A stretch of 64,000 nt of DNA from Duganella sp. sic0402 (GTDB taxonomy: Bacteria > Pseudomonadota > Gammaproteobacteria > Burkholderiales > Burkholderiaceae_D). Positions 16,694-26,078 of the stretch are shown here, one piece after another. The stretch covers positions 1 to 64,000 of the forward strand of contig NZ_JAHUWK010000003.1 in NCBI RefSeq assembly GCF_019219065.1, in the 5' to 3' direction. Position 1 is the stretch's first letter; each line of letters opens with the position of its first letter. The notes under the pieces were generated by a model, which saw nothing but the letters and a program-made list of their open reading frames with translations, searched no databases and was not told where the DNA came from. The position numbers were made by a program, and so were the translations under genes.

Positions 16694-17863
16694 CTAATGT
16701 CGCTCCACCCACCATAAGGCGCCTAGCGCCAGCAACATGAACAGCAGGCTAGGTGCAATCGCCGTCAGGAAGGCCGGCCAGGTGCTGAGCAAGCCAAGGT
16801 GCGCAAACAGCGTGTTCACCAGCAGGAAGCTCACGCCCAGCATGATGCCGAGAAAAATCTTCAGGCTGACGCCGCCGCTACGCGTGTGCAGATAACCGAA
16901 CGGCAGCGCCAGCGCCATCAGCACGAAAATCGCCAGCGGATCGAGCAGCTTCTTCCAGAAGGCGATCTTGAAGCGCTCGGTTTCCTGCTTGTTCTCGATC
17001 AGGTGGCGGGTGTACACCGCCAGCTCCACCGCCGACATGCGCTCCGGATCGGAACGCGACACCGACAGGATGCGCGGTGTAATCTCCGACAGCAGATCCT
17101 TGGTCGCGCTGCGGCGAGTTTCGATCATGCTGGACTCCAGCGCGTAGTTATTGGCCAGGTTGGCTTCAATGCCGGGCTTGAGCAGCTCCGGATTGGTGAA
17201 GATGTTTTCCGTCACCTCCTGCAGCTGCCACTTGTTATTGCCCTGGAAGGTGCCGGTCTTGGCCTGCGTGATCGAGCGCAGGCGGAAGCTGGTGTCGAAC
17301 TCATACAGCTTCACATCCTTCAGCGTGCCGTCCGGACGCACTTCCTTGACGTTGAAGAAACGCGAACCGGTCACCGTGCCGGTCATGCCTTCCGACTTGA
17401 CGATATCCTTGGTCCACAGGCCGGAACGGAATTCGGTCGAAATCGTCGTACCGCGCGAGGTCAGCTTGAATTTCTCCGCCAGCGGCGCGGTGCGCGGCAC
17501 CACCAACTCGCCCACCAGGAAGGTAATGATCACCAATACCACGCCGACCTTGGCCAGCATCCACGCCACCATGCCGGTCGACATGCTGGACGCGCGCATG
17601 ATGGTGAATTCCGAGGTCGCCGCAAACTGCGCCATCGTGTAGATGGTGCCGATCAGCGCCGCAATCGGCATGACTTCGTAGACGTGGCCGGGCAGCTGCA
17701 CCAGTACGTAGAAGAAGGCATATTGCGCGCCGACGCCGTTCTTGCTGATCTTCGGCAGTTCGCCGGTCAAGTCCATAAAGGCTTGCAGCGCCAGGAAGGC
17801 CACCAGCACAAAGGCGACAGCTTGCAGTATCGAGACTGCGAAATAGCGTTGCAGGATTTTCAT
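16694..17863 (-). CDS. lptG: LPS export ABC transporter permease LptG
   Basis: A 389-residue YjgP/YjgQ-family inner-membrane protein that with LptF and ATPase LptB pulls lipopolysaccharide from the inner membrane. Three transmembrane helices near the N-terminus (about 12-33, 58-82, 100-122) and three near the C-terminus flank a periplasmic beta-jellyroll domain. The segment TMAQFAATSEFTIMRASSMS is the conserved coupling region. Its first codon overlaps the lptF stop by 4 bases. lptB and lptC are not in the window. Confidence 0.96.
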   Translation of the reverse strand: MKILQRYFAVSILQAVAFVLVAFLALQAFMDLTGELPKISKNGVGAQYAFFYVLVQLPGHVYEVMPIAALIGTIYTMAQFAATSEFTIMRASSMSTGMVAWMLAKVGVVLVIITFLVGELVVPRTAPLAEKFKLTSRGTTISTEFRSGLWTKDIVKSEGMTGTVTGSRFFNVKEVRPDGTLKDVKLYEFDTSFRLRSITQAKTGTFQGNNKWQLQEVTENIFTNPELLKPGIEANLANNYALESSMIETRRSATKDLLSEITPRILSVSRSDPERMSAVELAVYTRHLIENKQETERFKIAFWKKLLDPLAIFVLMALALPFGYLHTRSGGVSLKIFLGIMLGVSFLLVNTLFAHLGLLSTWPAFLTAIAPSLLFMLLALGALWWVERH

Positions 17864-18999
17864 TGCGAGACTGCTTTCTGGCCCGCGCCGTTGCGCGAAC
17901 GTTTATACGCCGCCAGCAAGGCCAGCGGGTGGTAGCGGTGATTCAGGTTCAGGCGCCAGGCAAACAGCGCGAACACGGTCAGCGCGGCGGCGACGTGCAG
18001 CGGCCACCAGGACAGCGCAAAGAGGAATTTCCCTTGCCGCACACTGGACTCCAGCAGCTTGACGAAGTTGTTATAGCTGAAGAAGATCAGCAAGGCGATG
18101 ATCAGGTTGGCCGAGCTGCCGGCGCGCGGATTGACGAAGCCCAGCGGAATCGCCAGCAGCATCAGCACCAGGCAAGTCAGCGGCGACGATATGCGCCACA
18201 GCAGTTCGGCGCGGGCGTCATTGCTGTCGTCGGCGAACAGGCGCATGGTGGGAATCGAGTCGGTATCTTTATCTTCCTCCAGATCCTGGGTCTGGCTGGT
18301 CACCCGCATGCTATAGCTTTCGAACTCCATGGTCTGGAAGTCCGCCTGGCCCGGCGTGCCCTGGTAGCGGCGGCCGTTCTTCAGCACCAGGTAGCGCTCT
18401 CCCTTTGGTCCGGTGTTGATCACGCCCTCGCGCGCGACGATAACGGCGGTGCCGCGATCATCAACGGTGTTGACGAAGACGTTCTGCACCACGGCCGTCT
18501 TGCCGGCCACGCCTTCGACGAAGAAGATGCGATTGGCCGACGCCGATTCCTTGAACTGGCCCGGCGAGACTTTCTGCAGGTCTTCGCGCTTTTCAAAGCG
18601 CTCGACATATTCCGCGCTTTTCTGCTTGGCCCACGGCGTGGCGACGAAACTCAGCACGCCGGTCAATATCACCAGCGGCAGGCCGAACGTCAGCACCGGC
18701 ACGATCCAGCGCGTCAGCGACAAGCCGGAGGCAAACCACACCACCATCTCGGAGTCGCGATAGGTCCGCGTCACCACCATCAGCACCGAAATAAAGCTGG
18801 TGAGGATGATGATAGTTGGCAGATAATTCAGCGTTGCGAAAGCGATCAGCGCAACCACGTCGCCGGAAGCCACCTTGCCGCCGGCTGCCCGGCCGAGGAC
18901 TGCAATCAGGGCCCAGGTCACGCAGATACTGAACAGCACCGTGAAAGAGGCGCCGGCCGTATTGGCCATTTCACGTCGTAGGGCGCGTTGAAAGATCAT
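17860..18999 (-). CDS. lptF: LPS export ABC transporter permease LptF
   Basis: A 379-residue paralogue and partner of LptG with the same layout: three N-terminal helices, a periplasmic jellyroll (about 125-270) and three C-terminal helices. The segment VVTRTYRDSEMVVWFASGLS is the cytoplasmic coupling region for LptB. It begins the lptF-lptG-chelatase transcript and is divergent from pepA with an 87-base promoter region, the usual arrangement in proteobacteria. Confidence 0.96.
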   Translation of the reverse strand: MIFQRALRREMANTAGASFTVLFSICVTWALIAVLGRAAGGKVASGDVVALIAFATLNYLPTIIILTSFISVLMVVTRTYRDSEMVVWFASGLSLTRWIVPVLTFGLPLVILTGVLSFVATPWAKQKSAEYVERFEKREDLQKVSPGQFKESASANRIFFVEGVAGKTAVVQNVFVNTVDDRGTAVIVAREGVINTGPKGERYLVLKNGRRYQGTPGQADFQTMEFESYSMRVTSQTQDLEEDKDTDSIPTMRLFADDSNDARAELLWRISSPLTCLVLMLLAIPLGFVNPRAGSSANLIIALLIFFSYNNFVKLLESSVRQGKFLFALSWWPLHVAAALTVFALFAWRLNLNHRYHPLALLAAYKRSRNGAGQKAVSQ

Positions 19000-19086
19000 T
19001 GAAGATTATAATTCGGTAGTTTGGCCCATATATACAGACTATACGGGACCACAAGTTTTAAGTACGTACACGACACGGAGAATCAA

Positions 19087-20583
19087 ATGGACTTTAGCAT
19101 AAAAGCATTCGACACAAAAAACACCATCGCTACGGCCAAAGCCGGCGTCATCGCCGTCGCGGTCTTCGAAAACAAAAAGCTGTCGCAAGCCGCCAAGGCG
19201 CTGGATGGCGCTGGTGAAATCACGGCTGCGCTCAAGTCCGGCGACATTACCGGCAAAGCCGGCGCCACCCTGCTGCTGCGCGGCCTGAAAGGCGCCGCCG
19301 CCGAGCGCGTGCTGCTGGTCGGTCTGGGCAGCGACGACGCTGTCAGCGAAAAAAGCTTCGCCAGCGGCGTGACTGCGGCCTTGAAAGCATTCTCCACCCT
19401 GGGCACCAGCGACGCTATTATCGCATTGCCGATGACCGAAGTGAAAGAGCGTGACGCCAATTGGGCGATCCGCTGCGTGGTGCAGAGCGCCCACGAGTCG
19501 GTATTCCGCACCGATAGCCAGAAGAGCAAGAAAGATCCGGCCGCCGCCGGCGTCAAGAAGATCGCGCTGGCAGTGCCAGGCAACGCCGCCACCAAGGTCG
19601 CGCTGGCACAAGCCGTGGCCATCGCCAACGGCATGGACCTGACCAAGGAACTGGGCAACACCTCGGCCAACGTCTGCACCCCGACCCACCTGGCCAACGT
19701 TGCCAAAAAATTGGGCAAGGACTACAAGTTCGACGTGGAAGTGCTGGACCGCAAACAGCTGGAAGCACTGAAGATGAACAGCTTCCTGTCGGTCACCAAC
19801 GGCAGCGAGCAGCCACCTAAATTCATCATCCTCAAGCACATGGGCGGCAAGGCCAAGGATGCGCCGGTGGTGCTGGTCGGTAAAGGCATCACCTTTGACA
19901 CCGGCGGCATTTCGCTGAAAGCCGGTCCGGGCATGGACGAGATGAAGTACGACATGGGCGGCGCGGCATCGGTGCTGGGCACCTTCCGCGCCATCGGCGA
20001 AATGAACCTGAAGCTGAACGTGATCGGCGTGATCGCTGCGTGCGAGAACATGCCATCCGGCCGCGCCACCAAGCCGGGCGACATCGTCACCTCGATGAAT
20101 GGCCTGACCATCGAAATCCTGAATACCGACGCCGAAGGCCGCCTGGTCTTGTGCGACGCGCTGACCTACGCCGAACGCTTCAATCCGGCCGCAGTGATCG
20201 ACATCGCCACGCTGACCGGCGCCTGCATCGTCGCGCTGGGCCACCATAAGAGCGGCCTGTTCACACGTGATGACGACGCCCACAACAAGCTGGCCGACGA
20301 GATCATGGCTGCCGGTAAAAACGCCAGCGACACCGCATGGCGTCTGCCGATCGGCGAAGAGTACAACGAGCAGTTGAAGTCCAACTTCGCCGACCTGGCC
20401 AACATCGGCACGCCGGGCGGCGCATCGTGCACGGCAGCGGCCTTCCTGGAAAACTTCACTCGCAAGTACACCTGGGCGCACCTGGATATCGCAGGCACCG
20501 CGTGGAAATCGGGCGGCGCGAAAGGCGCAACCGGCCGTCCGGTGCCGCTGCTGTCGAACTTCCTGATTGGTCGTTCGAACTAA
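19087..20583 (+). CDS. pepA: Leucyl (cytosol) aminopeptidase
   Basis: A 498-residue M17 aminopeptidase that removes N-terminal residues from peptides with two metal ions; PepA can also act as a DNA-binding accessory factor. The catalytic domain has [30 protein letters not shown], the M17 signature [10 protein letters not shown] and the carboxylate/bicarbonate-site region. GGAGAA at 19078-19083 selects the ATG at 19087 over in-frame codons upstream. It faces lptF, as in many proteobacteria. Confidence 0.97.
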   Translation: MDFSIKAFDTKNTIATAKAGVIAVAVFENKKLSQAAKALDGAGEITAALKSGDITGKAGATLLLRGLKGAAAERVLLVGLGSDDAVSEKSFASGVTAALKAFSTLGTSDAIIALPMTEVKERDANWAIRCVVQSAHESVFRTDSQKSKKDPAAAGVKKIALAVPGNAATKVALAQAVAIANGMDLTKELGNTSANVCTPTHLANVAKKLGKDYKFDVEVLDRKQLEALKMNSFLSVTNGSEQPPKFIILKHMGGKAKDAPVVLVGKGITFDTGGISLKAGPGMDEMKYDMGGAASVLGTFRAIGEMNLKLNVIGVIAACENMPSGRATKPGDIVTSMNGLTIEILNTDAEGRLVLCDALTYAERFNPAAVIDIATLTGACIVALGHHKSGLFTRDDDAHNKLADEIMAAGKNASDTAWRLPIGEEYNEQLKSNFADLANIGTPGGASCTAAAFLENFTRKYTWAHLDIAGTAWKSGGAKGATGRPVPLLSNFLIGRSN

Positions 20584-20596
20584 GCGCTCAAACTAA

Positions 20597-21037
20597 TCAG
20601 AACAGGGTCACGCCGGCTGCCGGCGCTGGCCCGTCTTCTTTTTCCTGGGCAGGGCGCATGACCACCGTCAGTATCGACGGATAGTCATAGCCCGCCCCAG
20701 TATTCCGGTCGACGATGGTACCCAGGCCAGCCGTCAGCACCAGATTTCCCCACAGATTGCCATCCACGCGAGACTCCACCTTCTCGTAAGCCCAGCCCTT
20801 GCCTTGCTTCTGGCAATCAATGCGCAGCGGGCCGGCGCTCTTGCGCAGGGTTACGCGCGCCGGGGTGGTGACAAACCATTTGCCCATGTCGTTGTACAGC
20901 ACGCAGCCGACCCCGGCGATCTCGCGGTGATCGAGCACGGTCTGCACCAGCACGTTTTGTTCGGTGGATTCAGTCAGGGACGCGCAGCCTGCCAGCGAGG
21001 CAAGCAGCGCAACCGCAGCAGCGGGACGGAGATACAT
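20597..21037 (-). CDS. Putative lipoprotein of unknown function
   Basis: A 146-residue protein with a type II signal peptide (positive start, hydrophobic core, lipobox LAGC at about 15-18), so it is probably lipid-anchored in an envelope membrane. The mature part contains two more cysteines (GVGCVLYND, RIDCQKQGKG) that could form a disulfide and a glycine-rich segment GNLVLTAGLGTIVDRNTGAGYDYP. I recognise no named family. It converges with pepA with a 13-base gap. Confidence 0.8.
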   Translation of the reverse strand: MYLRPAAAVALLASLAGCASLTESTEQNVLVQTVLDHREIAGVGCVLYNDMGKWFVTTPARVTLRKSAGPLRIDCQKQGKGWAYEKVESRVDGNLWGNLVLTAGLGTIVDRNTGAGYDYPSILTVVMRPAQEKEDGPAPAAGVTLF

Positions 21038-21107
21038 AGTCTGTCTCTGGAATAAAGATACAGACGAGTGTACCAGCCCAATGGCGGTTTTATTTGCTTA
21101 ATCAAGC

Positions 21108-21132
21108 GGCGTAAAGCCTTGCACTTTACGCC
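21108..21132 (-). terminator. Hairpin after the 134-residue gene, possible weak terminator
   Basis: GGCGTAAAG (21108-21116) pairs with CTTTACGCC (21124-21132) around a 7-base loop. It lies 8 bases past the stop of the minus-strand gene at 21140. No T-run follows directly, so it may be a Rho-dependent end or an RNA-stabilising stem. Confidence 0.4.
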
Positions 21133-21139
21133 TTGCGCA

Positions 21140-21544
21140 TCAGGCGTTCTGGCGTGCTGCCGCTGCTTTCGCAATCACCGGCACTTCAACCTGTTCGTCC
21201 TGCTTTTTCTTCAAGCCTTGCACGACTTTCAGGATGTCGTCCATGCCGCGCTCACCGCCCAGCGACGAGAAAGCATCCAGCACTTCGTTCAGCACCTGGT
21301 TGCGCACCGCCGCCTCGTCCGCGTTGATTGCAGGCGGACGTTGCACGGAGCGCTTCTCAGCGGCTGCGGCTTCCTTTTGCGCAGCGGTTTTGCGCGCGCC
21401 GGCGGTTTTGCCGTGTTCCAGCGCGGCCTGCCAGATCACCCAGCGGCGTTGCGTTTCGAAGACCAGATACTCCTCTGGCTTGTCTTCACGGCGGCGGACA
21501 ATATGACCGTCGCGTTGTGCCCATGCCTCAAATGCAGTTCGCAT
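21140..21544 (-). CDS. Hypothetical protein, small, charged
   Basis: A 134-residue soluble protein without signal peptide. The N-terminal part (MRTAFEAWAQRDGH to QRRWVIWQAALEHG) looks like a compact aromatic-rich domain. It is followed by a low-complexity Ala/Lys/Glu linker (about 47-72) and a helical C-terminal part (VRNQVLNEVLDAF). I do not recognise a family; it resembles small phage- or plasmid-derived accessory proteins only in general composition. Codon use is normal for the window. The upstream region is AT-rich and presumably holds its promoter. Confidence 0.65.
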   Translation of the reverse strand: MRTAFEAWAQRDGHIVRRREDKPEEYLVFETQRRWVIWQAALEHGKTAGARKTAAQKEAAAAEKRSVQRPPAINADEAAVRNQVLNEVLDAFSSLGGERGMDDILKVVQGLKKKQDEQVEVPVIAKAAAARQNA

Positions 21545-21943
21545 TTTTTATTCCTTTGCAAATGCGCTACGCGCAATTCACTATAAAAACCCGTAAGTAA
21601 TTTCCGTATAGTATCATTTATTGCGCTATTTCAACACAAAGATACGCAGATTTCGCCATCATGGTTGCCAAACGGAAACACAAGTTTTCCTGTCCTTTTA
21701 CCCTAGTATATTTCTAATCTCCCCACTTTGTCTTGGTTGCCAGTTATATTCTGACAACAACGAGACAGTATTGGCAATTATTTTTTCATTTCACACCTTA
21801 CGTAACATTTTAGGCCTTGGCACCCCGCTTAAGGAAGGGTTTTTCATGTTTTTTCATTCAGCTTTACAAGATGGTAAGGATATGTGTTAAATCGGAATGC
21901 TGTAAGATGCAAGCCACCCAGAACTAACGCATGAAAGCATGAT
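21545..21943. other. AT-rich intergenic region without a recognised gene
   Basis: About 400 bases, clearly richer in A/T than the surrounding DNA, separate the leftward small gene from xthA. It should contain promoters for both. The 89-codon open frame at 21621-21890 has no ribosome binding site, an odd composition (many Phe, Ser, Leu) and no family resemblance, so it is not called. No repeat, tRNA or mobile-element end is visible. Confidence 0.6.
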
Positions 21944-22708
21944 ATGAAAATAGCTACGTGGAATGTTAACTCTTTGAACGTAAGACTGCCGCACGTTATA
22001 AAGTGGCTAGAAGAAAATCCAACAGATGTGCTAGCTATTCAAGAAACAAAATTGACTGACGACAAGTTTCCCCTGGCAGAACTGGAGGCTGCGGGCTATC
22101 ACGTCGCTTACACCGGCCAGAAAACCTATAACGGCGTGGCCATCATCTCGCGGCTGCCTATCCACGATATCGTCAAGAACAACCCGAAATTTGAAGACCC
22201 GCAACAACGCATCATCGCCGGCACCATCGATGGCGTGCGCGTGGTGTGCGCCTATGTGCCGAACGGCCAGGCAGTGGGAGCGGACAAATTTGAATACAAG
22301 ATGGCGTGGCTGAACGCCTTCCACGACTGGATCAAGGAACAGGCGGCGCAGTATCCGCAACTGGCGGTGGTGGGTGACTACAACATCGCGCCGGAAGACC
22401 GCGATGTACACGACCCGGCCGCATGGGAAGGCATGGTGCATGTGTCGCCGGAAGAACGCGCGCAGCTCAAGCGTCTGCTGGACCTCGGCCTGACCGACGC
22501 CTTCCGCATGTTCGATCAGCCGGAAAAATCCTTCAGCTGGTGGGACTATCGCGGCCTCGGCTTCCGCCTGAACAAAGGCTTGCGCATCGACCACCTGCTG
22601 CTGTCCGACGCGCTCAAGCAGCGCTGCACGGCCTGCGTCATCGACCGTGTGCCGCGCAAATGGGAACAGCCGTCCGACCACACGCCGGTGATCGCTACTT
22701 TCGCCTGA
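21944..22708 (+). CDS. xthA: Exodeoxyribonuclease III
   Basis: A 254-residue AP endonuclease and 3'-5' exonuclease of base excision repair. Residues visible: the N-terminal ATWNVNSLN, catalytic Glu34 in IQETKL, GDYNIAPEDRDVHD with the Asp-x-Asn pair, and C-terminal SDHTPV with the Asp-His pair. The first 40 codons are more A/T-rich than the rest, continuing the composition of the upstream region. It ends 4 bases before the convergent GGDEF-EAL gene. Confidence 0.96.
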   Translation: MKIATWNVNSLNVRLPHVIKWLEENPTDVLAIQETKLTDDKFPLAELEAAGYHVAYTGQKTYNGVAIISRLPIHDIVKNNPKFEDPQQRIIAGTIDGVRVVCAYVPNGQAVGADKFEYKMAWLNAFHDWIKEQAAQYPQLAVVGDYNIAPEDRDVHDPAAWEGMVHVSPEERAQLKRLLDLGLTDAFRMFDQPEKSFSWWDYRGLGFRLNKGLRIDHLLLSDALKQRCTACVIDRVPRKWEQPSDHTPVIATFA

Positions 22709-22712
22709 TGTA

Positions 22713-25700
22713 CTAAGTGCGTGGCAGCAGCAGCTGGGCCGTCGTATGCGGCACCGGCTGCGAGAACAGATAACCTTGCGCGAACTGGCAGCCGTGACGC
22801 TGTAATAGCGCGTACTGTCCTTCCGTCTCGACGCCCTCTGCCACCACCGACAGCTGCAAGCTGTCGGACAGCGCGATGATCGCCGCCACAATGGCGCGGT
22901 CTTCCGCGCTCTCCTCCAGGTCTTTAATGAAAGCACGGTCAATCTTGATCTTCCGGACCGGGAAGCGCTTCAGATAAGCCAGCGACGAATAGCCGGTGCC
23001 GAAATCGTCAATCGACAGGCGAATGCCCATGGCGTTGATGTGCCCGAGGATTTCCAGCGTCTGCTCGCCGTGCTGCATCAATGCTGTTTCCGTGATCTCG
23101 AATTCGATCAGCGCCGGATCGATGCCGGTTTCGTCGAGGATGTCGCGGATCGATGCCACCAGTCCGCGGTGCATGAACTGGCGCGGCGACAGGTTGACCG
23201 CCAGCGGCACCGGCAGCATGCCCTGGCTTTGCCACGCCATGCTTTGCCGGCAGGCCTGGCGTATCACCCATTCGCCGATCGGCACGATCATGCCGTTTTC
23301 CTCGATGATGGGGATGAACTGGTCCGGTGTAATCAGCTCAGTGCCGCCGCGCCGCCAGCGCAGCAGTACTTCCATCGCATGCAGGCGGCGCGTGCCGATG
23401 TCCATGATCGGCTGGAAGAACAGCTCAAACTCATTCGCTGCCAGCGCGCCGCGCAGGCTGGTCTCCAATTCAAAGTGGCGCGACGCCGACAGGTTCATCG
23501 CCTCCTTGAAGAACTGGTAGTTATTGCGGCCGCTGGCCTTGGCATGGTACATCGCGCCATCCGCATTGCGCATCAGCGTCTCGACATCGCCGCCATCGTC
23601 CGGATAGACGGTGATGCCGATCGATGGCGTGATGTGCAGGTTGCGTCCCTCCAGCGGGAAGCACTCCGACAAGGCGTCGATGATTTTCTCCGCCACCTGG
23701 CTTGATTCATCAGGCGTGCGGATGCCCGGCACCAGCACCACGAACTCATCGCCGCCGAGACGCGCCACGGTGTCGCTGGCGCGCACCGCGCGGCACAGGC
23801 GGCCGGCGACTTCCTTCAGCAACTGGTCGCCCGTCATATGGCCCAGCGAATCATTGATGGTCTTGAAGCGGTCAAGGTCGATGAACATCACCGCCAGCTT
23901 GCGTTCCGAGCGCTGCGCGGCCAGCATGGCACGGTCCAGCCGGTCCGACAGCAGCGCGCGATTCGGCAGGCCGGTCAGGCTGTCGTGATACGCCATATGA
24001 TGCACGCGCGCTTCGGCCTGACGGCGCTCGACGATCTCGCCCTGTAGCTGTGCATTGGCGCCGGCCAGTTCGGCGGTGCGCTCCTGCACCCGCAGTTCCA
24101 GTTCATCACGCGCGCGGGCCACCGCTTCCGCCGCTTCGCGCCGCGTGGTGATATCGTCCACCAGCCACACCGAGCGGCCGCGCGCCTGCGCCAGATCGAA
24201 TGGCCGGCCCGACAAGCGCCCCCAGAAAGTGCTGCCGTCCTTGCGCACCAGCTCATATTCGGACACGTTGACACGGCCTGCCTCAAAATCGCGCTGGGTC
24301 TCGGCGCGCGCGCGATCCCACGCATCTTTGCCCGCGTAGAAGGCTTGCACGCTAAGGTGGTTCATTTCGCCGGGCGCGTAGCCGAAGAGTTCTTCCATCT
24401 TGCGGTTGCAGCGCAGGTTGCGGCCATTCTCCACCACCGAGATGCCCAGCACCGCGCTATCCAGAATGGCCTGATTCTCCAGCAGCGCGTTGCGCAATGC
24501 CTCCTCGGCGCGCTTCTGCTCGCTGCGGTCTTCGATGACCCAGATCGTGCCTTGCGACGGGTCATCCGGATTGACCACGTAGCCGATCAACTGCGCCCAC
24601 AAGATCGTATCGTCGGAGCGGCGCATTTCGATCTCGGTCTGGAACGGCCGGCCAATGGAGAGGAAGGGATAGGCTTCGGCGCCAAGCTGCTCATACGCCT
24701 GCTGCGACGGATACAGCGCCCTCCCCGGCAGGCCCAGGCCGGATGTTTCGTCGTAGCGGAACATCTCGGCAAAGCCACGGTTATAACGGGTGATGAGGCG
24801 GTTCTTGGTGAACAGGATGCTCATCGAGGCATTGGTCATGATCGCCTCGACCTCCATTTGCGTCTGCAGCGATTCGGTCACATCTTCCAGTATCCAGATG
24901 GTGCCGCCGCCGCGATGTTCGAAGTCCACGGCGTTGGCGCGCACACGGCACCAGAACATGCTGCCATCCTTGCGCTTGAACTGCCAGGCCGGCTTTTCAA
25001 ATGGCTGGCCGGCGCCCAGCAGCGGCGCGGCCTCGCGGCCAAACGCCGCATACGACTCTGGCGACTGGAACACCATCGACGACGGCTGCCCTTCCATCTC
25101 GCCAGGCGCATAGCCGAACATCTCCGCCATGCGCACATTACAGCTCATCATGACCTGCGACTTGGTGAACAGGATGCCAACCGAAGCGTTGTCCAGAATG
25201 GCTTTCTGCTCCAGCAGCATGCGCTGTAGTTTTTCGTCGTCCAGCCGCAGCGCGTTGATGTCCTCCATGATCCACACCGTGCCTTCGGCGTTGTGCAGAG
25301 GATCGACGGCGCGGCCATACAGCCGCGCCCAGAACAAGGCGCCATCCTTGCGGCGCAGCTGGATTTCGGCGGTAAAGGACTGGCCTTGCGCCAGCAGCGG
25401 CCCGGCGTCCTGTCCCAGCTTGAAGTAGGCCGCTTCGTCCGGATAGGCGATCAGCGTCTGCGCGCCCTCCAGCTCCTGGCGGCTATAGCCCAGCATCTCG
25501 GCGCAGCGGATATTGCACTCCTGGATGACGCCTTCCTTGCTGAACAAAATGCCGACCGCCGCATTCTCCAGAATGGCCTGCTGCTCCAGCAGCGTTTTAC
25601 GCAAGGCGCGCTGATCGCGCTGCACTTCGGTGATGTCGTGGAAGACGATGGTAACGCCGTCGTCCGGCAGCGGCTTGCTCCAGGCCTGCACCGACAGATA

Positions 25701-25958
25701 GCGGCCGTCGGCGCACACCACGCAGCTTTCCCAGCGCTGAGCGTTCTCCAGGCTGGTCAGGCTGGCGGCGCGTACATGGCGCGCGAACAGATCGCCCACC
25801 GGCCGGCCGCACGGATCGACATCCAGCAAGGCCGCCAACTCGGCGTTCACAGCGAATACCGTGCCGTCCGCGCTACAGGCGCAGGCGGGCACGCCGACCA
25901 GCGACAGCGCTTCGGCAACGAACTCCGGATGAGTAGATACGCGATACCTGGGCAACAT
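22713..25958 (-). CDS. Multi-PAS GGDEF-EAL c-di-GMP enzyme
   Basis: A 1081-residue cytoplasmic signalling protein without membrane segments. In order: an N-terminal PAS (about 7-105), four more PAS modules (about 115-620), a coiled coil (about 620-655), GGDEF (about 658-815) and EAL (about 830-1075). The diguanylate cyclase motif RLGGDEF is intact. The phosphodiesterase motif reads EVL, but the other catalytic segments are kept: NLSPRQF, EITE, DDFGTGYSS, KIKID and AEGVE. Either activity is possible. The start at 25958 (MLPRYRV) is preferred over a TTG 33 bases upstream; neither has a clear ribosome binding site. The PAS modules are internal duplicates. Confidence 0.9.
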   Translation of the reverse strand: MLPRYRVSTHPEFVAEALSLVGVPACACSADGTVFAVNAELAALLDVDPCGRPVGDLFARHVRAASLTSLENAQRWESCVVCADGRYLSVQAWSKPLPDDGVTIVFHDITEVQRDQRALRKTLLEQQAILENAAVGILFSKEGVIQECNIRCAEMLGYSRQELEGAQTLIAYPDEAAYFKLGQDAGPLLAQGQSFTAEIQLRRKDGALFWARLYGRAVDPLHNAEGTVWIMEDINALRLDDEKLQRMLLEQKAILDNASVGILFTKSQVMMSCNVRMAEMFGYAPGEMEGQPSSMVFQSPESYAAFGREAAPLLGAGQPFEKPAWQFKRKDGSMFWCRVRANAVDFEHRGGGTIWILEDVTESLQTQMEVEAIMTNASMSILFTKNRLITRYNRGFAEMFRYDETSGLGLPGRALYPSQQAYEQLGAEAYPFLSIGRPFQTEIEMRRSDDTILWAQLIGYVVNPDDPSQGTIWVIEDRSEQKRAEEALRNALLENQAILDSAVLGISVVENGRNLRCNRKMEELFGYAPGEMNHLSVQAFYAGKDAWDRARAETQRDFEAGRVNVSEYELVRKDGSTFWGRLSGRPFDLAQARGRSVWLVDDITTRREAAEAVARARDELELRVQERTAELAGANAQLQGEIVERRQAEARVHHMAYHDSLTGLPNRALLSDRLDRAMLAAQRSERKLAVMFIDLDRFKTINDSLGHMTGDQLLKEVAGRLCRAVRASDTVARLGGDEFVVLVPGIRTPDESSQVAEKIIDALSECFPLEGRNLHITPSIGITVYPDDGGDVETLMRNADGAMYHAKASGRNNYQFFKEAMNLSASRHFELETSLRGALAANEFELFFQPIMDIGTRRLHAMEVLLRWRRGGTELITPDQFIPIIEENGMIVPIGEWVIRQACRQSMAWQSQGMLPVPLAVNLSPRQFMHRGLVASIRDILDETGIDPALIEFEITETALMQHGEQTLEILGHINAMGIRLSIDDFGTGYSSLAYLKRFPVRKIKIDRAFIKDLEESAEDRAIVAAIIALSDSLQLSVVAEGVETEGQYALLQRHGCQFAQGYLFSQPVPHTTAQLLLPRT
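24430..25600 (-). repeat. Tandemly duplicated PAS-module coding repeats
   Basis: Four successive segments inside the GGDEF-EAL gene share aligned text, for example LLEQQAILENAAVGILFSK, LLEQKAILDNASVGILFTK, a diverged MTNASMSILFTK and LLENQAILDSAVLGISVVE. Matching nucleotides start near 25541, 25166, 24809 and 24436, a period of about 357-375 bases. This indicates duplication of a roughly 120-residue PAS unit followed by divergence. Confidence 0.75.
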
Positions 25959-26020
25959 AGTTGGCTGATAATAAACCACATTCCGCAGCAATCGCTATTA
26001 AAGTGCTTGTCTCGCGTACC

Positions 26021-26055
26021 TAAAAACGACAATGCCCGGCGAACCGGGCATTGTC
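26021..26055 (-). terminator. Rho-independent terminator after actP
   Basis: GACAATGCCCGG (26028-26039) and CCGGGCATTGTC (26044-26055) form a perfect 12-bp stem with a CGAA loop. On the minus strand a T5 run follows. It lies 23 bases past the actP stop and ends the prp-actP transcript. Confidence 0.92.
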
Positions 26056-26078
26056 ATGGTCATACCTTGCTATTTAGA

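Noticed and set aside
21621..21890. An 89-codon plus-strand frame in the AT-rich gap before xthA
   Set aside because: No ribosome binding site, unlike codon use and no recognisable motif; probably non-coding.
22713..23500. EVL instead of EAL as a sign of a dead phosphodiesterase
   Set aside because: The essential glutamate is kept and the other catalytic segments (NLSPRQF, EITE, DDFGTGYSS, KIKID, AEGVE) are intact; ExL variants are common in active enzymes.
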